Positions 10,383-20,538 of a DNA stretch of 64,000 bases are shown here, piece after piece (within the stretch, counting starts at the first letter, position 1; each line of letters opens with the position of its first letter). Origin of the DNA: Hysterangium stoloniferum (lineage: Eukaryota; Basidiomycota; Agaricomycetes; Hysterangiales; Hysterangiaceae). The stretch spans positions 372,001-436,000 of the forward strand of contig WHVD01000054.1 of assembly GCA_015178975.1 (NCBI GenBank). Direction: 5' to 3'. The notes beneath the pieces are model-generated. The model was not told where the DNA came from. It saw nothing but the letters and a program-made list of their open reading frames with translations, and made no database searches. A program made the position numbers and the translations under genes.

Positions 10383-12204
10383 CTATAAATATGCCCGTGC
10401 AGACCTTCTTGCCATCTATAATACATATAAAAATCAGTTCTGATAGCCACCATTACCAGTGGGAAGTAGGGCGGGACGGGGGGTTTAAAAGGCGAATCAC
10501 TCACCTCTACAACCTTCCATCCGCCTGTAATTTCATTTCCCATTTCCTCCTCAATGCGAGTTATTACCGCCGCATATGTACATTGCTCCACACGATTCTC
10601 CGCACCTACAACGACCTCGCGTGTCGCTGCGTTTCGGAATAGAACCATTTCTTGTGTTGAGAATGTGATAACCCAGACAGGGATATCGCTGTCTTCAAGA
10701 ATTTTGCCAGTGGAAATCTGGAAAGCGAAAGGAAGTTGTAAGTATCGAATAGTCATGTGTTTATCTGAGCATAAACTGGGAAAGTGCAGGATGCTTGACG
10801 CAGAGAAAATAATTTTTTCTCAGTGGCGAGGGCCATCGGCAAAATGCTACCGTATAGTTAGAAATGATAACTAACCTCTACATGCCGGATATCAAGTACT
10901 TTGCTGTCGCTGATGTAACCCTGTCGGAGGTATTGTTCCATTGTCGCCCAGAGAACATTGTAAGTCTGTTTTAAAATTATTAACAAACCATGGACCTCGA
11001 AAGAATGCTCGCACTTACTGCTTCACTACACCACATCATCAAGGCCTCCCGATCTGCACTCAAATATGCATCTACAAGTTCTGGTACAATATACTCTCTC
11101 AATTCCCTGGTAAAACCCTCTATATCAAAGGAGGGATCAAGTACTCGCAGAGCTCGTACAACTTGTGCTGTTTCATTTTCATCAAACCATGACGCAATGG
11201 TCGATGTCACGTCCCGCAATGAAGCCACTACAGGGTTCTCAGATTCTTGATATGACTTGTGCATGGATGCTAGAGACAATAGAATAGGATTTGTTTCTTT
11301 AAAGCGTTCCCAGCGGGATGTAGTAGCCGAGGAGGCATGAAGCACCACAGACTGACCAGCTCTAAAGCGGAAACATTACGCTTATCAATGGATAAAAAGA
11401 GAGGTGCGTAGACATACTCCGGGTTTGCCGCCACCCTCCGTTTCGAACCCCGTGCCGCCAAACCATCCATCTTACCAGCCTTTTCAAGACGTAAATGTCT
11501 CCGTGCCCGCCGTGCTTCTTTCTCTTCGTATCCTGCATGCTTCGATGTTCCGCTATCATCTAAAGCATCAAGCACTGTGTCTTTCAACTCTTTGTATGCG
11601 GTAGTATTCCGGATAGGCTCGGTCCCACGCTCGATGGTTGATGAAACGGCTGCTGAGGCTTTAGAAATCTATAGGGGAGTACGAAGACATTAAGTATCAA
11701 TAGAATATATATGAGAATAACGCGTACGCACATGCCGCATAAGCTCACTTTCCTCCATTGATTTTAACGCTTCGGATACGGCATCTCCTACTTTAACACC
11801 TCCCTTGCGCAACTCTTCCGCCGCGGCCCTTAAGCGTGGATTCTCTTTTATAGAAGAAGTTAACTATATGAGTCGCCCATTAAGTAGCATCGCGACAATA
11901 AAATCGAATGGCCACGCACTCTCGCCCGTTCATACATATTTTTCGCGCGTTTGAGCGCCTCGGAATCTTGCAGCTTGTCAACATCGCCCTGGAGCTGCTT
12001 GACATTATCGTTCAATTCCCTATTTTTCCGTAGCTCATCCTTGAGTACATCGACGAAGGTTTGGAAAGGAGATTTTGGAAGGTCGTTCGAGCGAGATTGG
12101 GTTGTATGAAATGTACGTAAAGGCATTAAGCACCGGACTGGGAGGGCATTATGAATGGATGGTGTATGATGGAAGGGGAGGCGGCGAACATGGCGGGGAA
12201 GCAT
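10383..12204 (-). CDS. TIM44: Mitochondrial import inner membrane translocase subunit TIM44
   Basis: This is the matrix-side adaptor that tethers mtHsp70 to the TIM23 channel in presequence import. The chosen start (12204) gives an Arg-rich, acid-free presequence, MLPRHVRRLPFHHT. It is followed by SPFQTFVDVLKDELRKNREL, typical of the TIM44 N-terminal region, and a coiled coil. The C-terminal membrane-binding domain has IPVWVITFSTQEMVLFRN and ITGGWKVVE, and the last exon ends MARRSARAYL. Six or more short introns interrupt the gene. An upstream in-frame ATG at 12294 would add 30 residues and nearly abut the divergent gene's start, so I prefer 12204. Confidence 0.88.
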
Positions 12205-12329
12205 GGACGATGGTCTCCGTGTCTGAGAGCTGCAGTACAGACGGAAATTTTGGGAGGAAATCACGTGATGTGAAGCCCGTCCACAGAGGTCCATGTGGAC
12301 CTCTCCCTTCTCCCTGCTTTAATTACTTT
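12205..12329. promoter_or_regulatory. Divergent promoter with TCACGTGA site
   Basis: Only 125 bp separate the TIM44 and TRAPPC12 starts. The 8-bp palindrome TCACGTGA at 12261-12268 contains the CACGTG core bound by bHLH factors of the Cbf1/USF type. The core is seen directly; binding is inferred. Confidence 0.55.
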
Positions 12330-14139
12330 ATGGATGAACCAGCCATTCCTGAACCAATAGATACTGAGCTCGGTGTACCTGATCCATTCCAACTTGATGA
12401 TCCAGATGACCCCCTTTCTGATGATGAATACAACGATGAGCGCAGTCACATCCCGTTTGGTGCTTCCAGCCAGGTAACGATTGTTCCAGAGGCTGTCACA
12501 GATGTGCCGTTACAGCTGGAATTAGAGAATGGATCGGATATCCCTTCACCAAAGGCGACTGAGTCTACGCCGGTCCCAGATACAATGAAGCCCCAGCCGC
12601 CCATTCCCCCCGAGAACGAGTCAGAAGACGAAGAGGACGAGACAACGCACCTGTATCTTCCAGGGTTGGTCGTGCCAGGCTTATTTTTACCAATACCTAA
12701 TGTGAGTGTCATTGATTAATTATTCTTAAATATCAAAATATACCATTCCATAAGACAGATCCTTTGGGCACGCTCTTGATGAAATATATTCCTGATGCAA
12801 ATCAACGACCCCCCCGAGATACATCCGCTTCATGGAGGGAGAGAGACTTCCGTACACTTGTGGTAATTGCTTTAATAAATAGACATCATTTATGATAGAA
12901 CGGATGTGATCCCCCAGATGACAAATAGTTGGCGAGCCCTTGCCCAAATGGCTCGTGATCGCATTGTCAACTCCCCGGCAACTGATCTAGACCATATTCT
13001 TGAGGTTCGCCTCGTCTATATGCCATGTAGCCATACCATAACAAACAATTTTCACAGCTGTGGTACCTCCGCTTGAGCTCTCTCGCCCGTCTCCGCTTTT
13101 TTAATCAGACATCAGCTGAATGCACTGGTCTTTTCAACGTCCTTAATAACGTTGAACCACCTGCAGCACGGGATCATCTTTTTGAAAACGTGCTTCCATT
13201 CGAGCTGGAAATCATGTATGCGCGCGTGCGATACTGGGCCGGGGACCATCTTGGATATCTGGACGCGTTAATGCCCCTCCTACGGAAGTGTAAGATACAT
13301 GCCAGACGGAGCACAAAAGAAGGTAACGAAGCTACAGCAAAAATGTGGATTGAGCGTGGAACAAGAACATCATTAGTTATTGCATCACAGCTCGTGGAGA
13401 TGAAGGTCGATGATGCTCCTACTACATTGTTTACGGCGACTGATGGTGTATGACAAAGGATTTTGTCGCGGCTGCAAGACTACTCACTCCTCTTTGCAAA
13501 CAAAGTGAGAGCTCGCCGGCATTGCTCTCCGCAATTGGTCGTATATACCTTCAAGGTGGCCATCTCGGCGCCGCATCTGATTATTTCGCTTCTGTTCAGG
13601 CAGACCCAAATGCCGATGAAATTACGAAGGATATGAACCGTGCCATGGAGGACGTGGCATATGGACGATGGGACGGAGCTGTTGACGCGTTGAGGAGGGT
13701 ACTGAGGGCTGATCCCGACAACGCTTTAGTAGGTGCCACTTCCCGCTAATATCCAACCATGTTTTAAAGTGTTCCGTTAGGCTGCAAATAATCTGGCGGT
13801 AGCCTTGTTGAGCATTGGCAGAGTTGCAGAGGTGTGTCTCATAGCCCCCAGGAGCAGTGATGTTTAAATTGACTGTGCAATTGGCAGGGCGTTGAAATTA
13901 TGGAAAAGGCCCTAAGGGCCTCTCCGCTTGTTGTGACGTCAACAGAACCTTGGATATTCAATCTATGTAAGTATCATATAGCCTTAAAAAACAATATTGT
14001 TAAGTGACCTGCACTAGCAACATTATACGAACTTCATTCCACCACCACTTGGGAGAAGAAACGTAGTCTACTTGTTGAAGTTGCAAAATGGAGCGGTGAT
14101 GGTTTAAAAGCATCTTGCCTCAAACTCCCTGCAGCGTAG
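12330..14139 (+). CDS. TRAPPC12: TRAPPC12-like trafficking protein with TPR repeats
   Basis: This is a predicted subunit of the TRAPP III tethering complex of early secretory traffic and autophagy. The acidic, Pro-rich N-terminus starts MDEPAIPEPIDTELGVPDPF. The C-terminal half is TPR-helical: AIGRIYLQGGHLGAASDYF, then VAYGRWDGAVDALRRVLRAD, then NNLAVALLSIGRVAEGVEIM. The terminal block, with IFNLSTLYELHSTTTWEKKR and ending GLKASCLKLPAA, matches the very characteristic end of TRAPPC12. Seven or so exons are joined with short introns, and the last ones (after 13750) are small. It shares a promoter with TIM44. Confidence 0.82.
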
Positions 14140-14382
14140 ATGTATACATTATACCACTGCTGAATCATTCTCTCACGCATCATTGTGTAAATGACAGTTT
14201 CCTTTCTCTTTCAACACTAGCTAGACCTAGGTAACATATGCAGTAAAGGGAATCATATCTCCATGACAATGCGGGGGATGGTGTGGTGGGTAAGCCATAT
14301 TTGGATGTGGGAAGCGGTACAATGCGAAGTAAAAGCAAAACAAAGCATTATTATTATTCATTGTCAATCGTCGTCGTCATTT

Positions 14383-17024
14383 TCATGCTGGGGCATCTAC
14401 GGCCCGACTCAACAAATACATGGACAAATCTTGCCATCCTGCGAAGTAAACGGTGGATCAATAGCTATGAAAAGAACAGGTTCACAAGATTTACCTCCTC
14501 CAACGCGGCACATGACTTTCCTCATCTCGCCACCTTTCGGTCCTGCCCGAGAAATAACAACTAATCTACAGTTAAGCACCTTGCGTGCCAGCGCATTTGA
14601 AAAGGCATATTGCGCCTTGATTTCCTCACCCTGTTTCGGCGACTTGCGTAAAGGTGGATCAATCCGTTCTACTAGGAATCCGTGTACCATCGAGTTCACC
14701 ACCCGTGCAACTTCAACATCCAGTGGATCTTTCATATTCCCTGGTACATATACTGGCACAGGATTCTGTTCGAGACTGGGTGTGAATACTCCGCTGCGTG
14801 ATGGTGTTCGTGAACGCGAGGACGTTGTGGGTGTCGCCGTACCTGACGTGTCCCGAAAGCTCGATGGCGGACCTTTTGATAACATCGGACGTGAGCGACC
14901 TGCGCTTGTGGATTGATAGAATGGCATTTGCTGTGCCCGTGCTCGAATACTTGCCTCGGGTGTCTGGGCACGAGGTGATGATACGGAATAACTCGACATG
15001 GCAGATCCGGGGCGTGAGATACTGAGCTTTGGAACTGGTATATGGGAACCGCTCGGTGTACGTGGTCGAGGTATCATTGACACATGAGGGGTATGTGAAC
15101 GAGTAGGGATACCGGGTGTCTTGAGAGCAGTTGGCGTAGAGGCGTCAGAGGGCGAGAGTGCGCGTTGCATGAGTGATGTGGGGGGCATGTCATCATCGTT
15201 CCAGTCAGAGAGGCGGCTTGAAGATCTCCCTAGGAGGGCGGGAGCGGGAATATGGCTGGGCGTCTGAGGACGAGGACGAGGACTGGTGATGTTGGATAAA
15301 CCACCTAAAGATGAGCCGGCTCGTGAGGATGGTCGGCTCACGTTTGGAGGACTCATATGTGTGCTTGGTGTTGACCACGTCGAAGTTGAAGGAGTCCATG
15401 GACGTGAGGACGCCTGTGAGCTTGGTGTGACACTTCTACGACCACTCGCACTAGGGGGGGACGAAAATGCTGAGTTGACTGGCAGCCGTCTGGGTGGCGA
15501 AGCCTTTATTGTCGCATCTGTGTCGCTATCAATCCTTGTTGAACTATTCCATCTCTGTTTTTTCGGGTCAAGCCGTGACGTGTTAGATATATTAGGCACT
15601 TCTGATATACTGTGATTTGCTTTGTGGCCGCTACGAAAGAACACGGATGCACGCTCTCGCAATGATGGCACAGGCTCCGTAGATGGTAGTCGCACCATCC
15701 TGGACGACGGCGTAGAACGTCCAGGTGCAGTGAGGCGTGCCGCAAACTTACGGAAGGGGGAAATAGAACGTGACAAAGTGGACGAGTTTGAATGGGCACG
15801 ACTCCGGGGGGGAGAGGGGGTGTCAAGAAATCCATTACTTGTTCGCGAAGTGCCACGAGAAACAGCGGACTCGGTTTCTGTACGCTCCACCTCTTGGTTA
15901 GCAATCATACGCCGAACCGCTTCCATCTCGGTATCCATTCTACTAATACGTTCACGTAGATTGTGCCAGCGTCCTCGCATTTCTGCATGTAGTCGTAAAC
16001 ATTCTCCATTCTTCGTGACTCTGTCTCGCACTCCTTTGTCTACAACAGAAAGGATTTTCGTAACGGAAGGCATATAATATCTAACAGGCATTCATACTAA
16101 GTTTAACGAAGTGAACATTAGTGATTGCTTGTAACGTACTTCTTCTTAGATTCAAATGCATTACGAATATTGGTATAGGCTTCAAGATTGATCGGTGCAA
16201 CGTCTGTCGGAAGATAATTGGCAGTAGGCGTTTGCGGATGGTCAAATTGTCGCCTTTTATTTACTTGCCAAATAAAATCCTGACAATGCGAAATCAATAG
16301 AATGAGTAGCCGCATCAATGATGTACTGTACCTGACACTGCGTTACCGCTTTCTCCAGCGATTTCATCATGCCATCAGCTTGCTCGCTCACACTACGGAA
16401 TACAGTTAACCATTTATCCTCCTTTAATTCCTCCCTCAGAACTTCGGCTTCGGTCTGTATAGCTTCCCAATCCTGTATCAATGCAGCATGCTTGCGCAGA
16501 ATAACTTTATCGGCTTCGCCAACGTTCTCCGAATGGTTCTGGGTTGGCGTCTTGACGGAACGTAATAAAGGGGCTAGACTTTTCTCGATAGCGTCGACAC
16601 TACGAGATACAGCTTCCAGTCGCTCATCAAGATTAATAAGTGCCTGGTCAATGATGCTGGAAGATTCTGAGGTGGCCGCTTGAGAAGAAACATCTCTGGG
16701 CTGCAACGTAACACTAGTCTGATGTCGAAGTTCCTGTATCTCTGGGTTGGACATGTCAGTACCTATCACAAATATTGCCATGGGATATGCTGACCAAATA
16801 TTCGCGTTTGGATATCGGAGACACTAAAAGTGACCTCAGTTATCTGAGCACTGACAGCAAGAAGATGAAGGTCGCTAGAAAAACGCGTAAATGGCAAGGT
16901 TCCGAAGACTGCACGAGAATCCGACTCACTCCTGGCTTTGTTCCTTATTCCGAGTGACAAAGGCTCGATTCACAGTGATCGTGTCGTTCTCTAGTAAAGT
17001 GAGCATAGTGTAATGCTGAGCCAT
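14383..17024 (-). CDS. KAR9: KAR9-like microtubule-associated protein with C-terminal GAR motif
   Basis: This is a spindle-positioning adaptor; KAR9 links astral microtubule plus ends to myosin and actin. N-terminal helical domain: SDIQTRIFEIQELRHQ (formed by splicing out 16742-16794), then EDKWLTVFRSVSEQADGMMK, both typical of the KAR9 family. A long Ser/Pro/Arg-rich disordered region follows (about 250-550) with repeated RPRTPS- and SRTPS-like segments and SxIP-like sites. The C-terminus has VMCRVGGG spliced to WQDLSMYLL, the GAR (GAS2-related) microtubule-binding signature. Start choice: ATG at 17024, with an intron at 16875-16929 removing an in-frame stop and restoring the conserved frame. 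An alternative ATG at 17160 would need a GC-AG intron. Confidence 0.82.
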
Positions 17025-17523
17025 TTAACCACTTGCCGTCATCGTGATCTAGATTCAGAGAGCTTTTGGACGATGATGCGCTGTGATTTGAGGGAGCAAC
17101 AGGCATATGATCCAGCGAGTGCTGTTTCTGAAAGTGAAACGGATTGACAACGTCGACCATAAGGTATAAGGAGAGCCGAAGCTCGAACAGAACCAAAAAG
17201 ACGTTTGTTTCTTCTTGTAAAAGGTGAATGAACAAAGGTAAACACAGGTGCCAGGTAGGTGTTGATGCCAACGATTACCACATATATGACAAGCACGTGA
17301 TGATAGTCACAGCCAATCACACATCACCCCCCACGTTTCTCTATTTCATGGACTGAAACAGGTATATCCGTTGTAGGCGAGCCCGCTCACGTACCGCTCT
17401 GTAGAAATGACCATACGGAATCGCATAGATAGCTTCTCCGTTGCGCCGAGGTCTGGTTATATGACCTTATTCAGGGCTTACCCCTAACTTTCGTTCTTTC
17501 TTTCTTTCAGCCTCGATCTCGTT
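17025..17523. promoter_or_regulatory. Divergent promoter with CACGTG site
   Basis: This 499-bp region lies between the KAR9-like gene and the tail-anchored coiled-coil gene. It holds CACGTG at 17294-17299 and a CTTTCTTTCTTTC pyrimidine run just before the second gene (about 17495-17510), common near fungal transcription starts. The exact 5' ends of both genes are uncertain. Confidence 0.45.
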
Positions 17524-18169
17524 ATGAAAGGGGAAGTCGCTCACGCAGCTCAGCATGGGGGGAGACTCACAAGCCTTGAGGTGAGAAGCCACCTTGTGGT
17601 GTTGGAGGATGATTGTTGATCATCGAGCAGAAGGACTTGTGTGCAGCATTGAGAGATGCCAGAGAGAAGGTAGCCTTGTACAAAGAGAAGAAGGCTGTAA
17701 TCCAGGTTAGGCATGGTTTAATCGTCAGTGGCAGTCTACCTACAAGAACACCTAGGATCACATTCGCCTGGCCAAGCAAGAAGATTCTGTAAATATTCCA
17801 AGTATTTGGGCGGGGACGGATCATACACTGGAAGTCATACACGATGTGGAATGGAAGCTGCCAGGAATACGATCTCAATTATTGGAGTTGCGTAAGGTCT
17901 ATGATCTTGGTCGTCGACGCGTACGTTCTCTCTAAACGATTGTCTATACTTATCCAGACTCCCCACAGGCTCAAATTCTCCAAACCGAGTTGCATTGGAA
18001 GATTCAGACGGACTTCCAGCAGTGGCGTTCCACATTGTTAGGAAAGAGCCCTTTGTCTGCTCAACAAGTTAAGCGGGAGTGGTTGAGACTTTTACGCCGA
18101 CTGGCACTGGCCGTTTCATGTGTAATATTTATATTATATCTCTGTTGGATAGCACTGCGACGGAGTTGA
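17524..18169 (+). CDS. Small tail-anchored coiled-coil protein, function unknown
   Basis: Four short exons join cleanly, all in phase 0: 17524-17580, 17631-17705, 17756-17920 and 17969-18169, giving 165 residues. Introns are 48-50 nt with GT-AG ends. The protein starts MKGEVAHAAQHGGRLTSLE. It has a charged helical segment (KDLCAALRDAREKVALYKEK), a second helix with LLELRKVYDLGRRR, and ends with a single hydrophobic segment, LALAVSCVIFILYLCWIAL, followed by RRS. This suggests a C-terminal membrane anchor in the ER or mitochondrial outer membrane. I do not recognise the family. SNARE-like or GET-type proteins share the layout, but no diagnostic motif is present. Further upstream exons are possible. 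Confidence 0.6.
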
Positions 18170-18509
18170 TTTCCTGCCAGTTTCGCCTCCCGCTTGGATA
18201 TGGTCGTGTAACAGCTAATGTTGTAATATTTTAACAGTATTATTGTAACAAGTAAAGATATTTGTATGCTGGCTGGGACCACTGTAGCGCCAAAATTGCA
18301 AATTTGATTGAATTGCACCTGATAAACTCTTGTTCCTATTGAGCCTTCATTAACAATTTACCAGATTCCAGATTTCCAGTGCACCCATGTGATCATCCCA
18401 AGCGATGGTTCAACTGGCAGTGTTGCCTGACTCCGCATTGTGACATCGTGACATCCTATCCTTAGTGACTGCCCTTGTCCTCGACATGCTCTTCGATGCC
18501 TAGAGACAT
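18170..18509. other. Intergenic, presumed promoter of the Cys-motif gene
   Basis: These 340 bp lie between the stop of the coiled-coil gene and the next ATG on the same strand. No gene is seen. A short direct repeat, TGACATCGTGACATC, lies near 18440-18455. Confidence 0.4.
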
Positions 18510-19923
18510 ATGGGTAGAACTAAGGGCGTAAAGAACAAGGAAGGGCACAAAGCTGGCGGCGCAAGGTTAGTTTCTTACTCTTCCTCTCTCTTCCTCTCAG
18601 CCATCTAATTTATCAAACAGGAAAGGCTCTGGCCGCAAACCTAAAGCCGTCGATGATCATACCGTTCACCGAGTGGGGATAGTGATTGAAGACCCATCCC
18701 GTAAGCTACAGGTTCTACCTCGCGAAATACCAGATGTGCCAGGACCCTCAGAGGGCCATGAGGCTGCCATGCATGTGCCCACGACACGTAACGCGATCGA
18801 ACGCCACCACGTAAATCATTCATATACTCCAAGTCCTCATATTTCCCCCATCATCCTTCCTAATGTATCACATACCTCAAGTTTACCCATATATTCCCCA
18901 CTTTCAAATATCAGCCAACTACCGGACTCATACTATAGCACCTGGACAGGTGCCCACCACGAGTCTACCATATCCACAAACTCACTAGCGCACCCTGCTC
19001 ATTTTACCCCCTACGAGGGACAGGGTTCAACATTTCTATCCACAGATCCATCCCAACACCAGCCTTCTCTCGACCATGAATCAATTACGTCATCGGACAC
19101 GCCCATCCAATCACCAATGTACACCCCCAGTATTGATGATTCCCATTATTTTCCTTCACCCGAGCCAGCTTATTTGCCAGATTTCCCCGTATCCTCTGAT
19201 ACTTTTGAAGAATTGGGAATGGAGAGAATGTCAAGCTACAAGCAGAATTATTCCGAGGCTACGATTCCTTCTTTGTCTTGCACCGATACACTCTCTTCTT
19301 TGCCAATACCCCGATCAGAACAGTTCCTTCCACAAGTTGTTCCGACTGGAACAAGGCCTAACCTTATTCACATCGCACCAGCACCATTCCCACAAGACAC
19401 CCAGACATCGCCCTTCCCTTATCCTCTACCAGCCGCTCCTGGCAACCGATACGCAATTCTTTGCCATAGTAAAACTCCCAGACGGCGTCGCAGACGATGT
19501 GCTGTGTGTGTATTGGTTGGCAAAGAAGACGTGTCATACGAATGTCCAGGTCGAGGTGATCGAACCAGGTGCCCATTTTCACGCCAAGAGATGGACCGAG
19601 GAGGCACATCAATATCGAATGGTTCCAAAAGACGTGAACATAGTCCTAAAGCATCTATTGACGACAAGCCGCTGAACATATCGGAACCTGAACCATTCGT
19701 TAACGTCCTTCACGAAACAGTAATCAGTTCTCCAACACATATTAATCATCTATTTAATAATCCTACAACACAACCTGCTGGTGTTCCTGTTGAAACTACC
19801 GGGAGACGTCCTCGACATTGCATGGTCTGTATTTCCAGAGGGCAGACCGGTACCATTTGTCCTGGACGAGGTAACAGGACCCTATGCCCCTTCTTAAAAG
19901 ATCCAGCGATTCAAACTTTCTAA
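18510..19923 (+). CDS. Basic/disordered protein with two C-x2-C...CPGRG cysteine motifs
   Basis: There are two exons, 18510-18565 and 18621-19923 (intron 55 nt), giving 452 residues. The N-terminus is strongly basic with an AT-hook-like RKGSGRKPK at about residues 19-27. The middle (about 60-270) is Ser/Pro/Thr-rich and disordered. Two Cys modules follow. The first (about residues 293-318) is C-x2-C with CPGRGDRTRCPF. The second, at the C-terminus, is CMVCISRGQTGTICPGRGNR followed by TLCPF. Each module has four cysteines able to bind one zinc. The pattern recurs in uncharacterised basidiomycete proteins. A nuclear, DNA-associated role is an inference from the AT hook and basic patches; no enzyme domain is visible. 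Confidence 0.75.
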
Positions 19924-20538
19924 ATCTGCATACAAATTGTCTCAACGAACCAGATTTGACACAAACGCTTAGGGTGCGTCCCGTAAAACCACGATTGAAT
20001 CTGAACTCAATAAATCAACTGCAGTAACTGTTATGTACCCATCTCAACCTAACCTTTTCGTTGTACCATCAAGTCTTACCTGCTGTTTTTTAACATCCAT
20101 AGTGGGTCTAATATTTCCAATCGCCGCATGTTTTGCTCCCGAGTGTCTGGTTCCCAACATGTATTAATAAGTCCACATCTATCTAACTCTCCATTTGTAC
20201 TTAACTGTCTATATAATGTTGTGCTTTTAATTATTACTTTACATCAGTCATATGGTGGTCCGGGTACGTCTGAATGTCGTAATGGGATCCGAGCCAACGT
20301 ATCGGGGAATATTTCTGTTACGAGGCTATACTAATTCCACAACTATTCTCGTCCTTCCCAGTGTCGGACAAAACTGCTTTTCTTGCACATTAAAAGGTGT
20401 AATAAACAAGTGTCTGCCTTTGTGTATATAGCATGACTCTTTCTATCATACAGGTAATACATTGCTTATCCTTTAGATATATCATCTACAATGGAGTATC
20501 TAGATATCACTCAAAAGGTAAAAGAAAATTCAACCGTC
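19924..20538. other. Intergenic between convergent genes
   Basis: This is a 615-bp AT-rich spacer between the Cys-motif gene (plus) and ADE5,7 (minus), which converge here. It holds both 3' ends and, as far as I can see, no other gene. Confidence 0.5.

Noticed and set aside
12205-12294. TIM44 start at 12294
   Set aside because: It would put the two divergent start codons 35 bp apart, and the internal Met gives a typical presequence.
17025-17160. Extra first exon of the KAR9-like gene (ATG at 17160)
   Set aside because: It needs a GC-AG intron. The ATG at 17024 reads straight into the conserved frame, so the upstream exon is left as an alternative.
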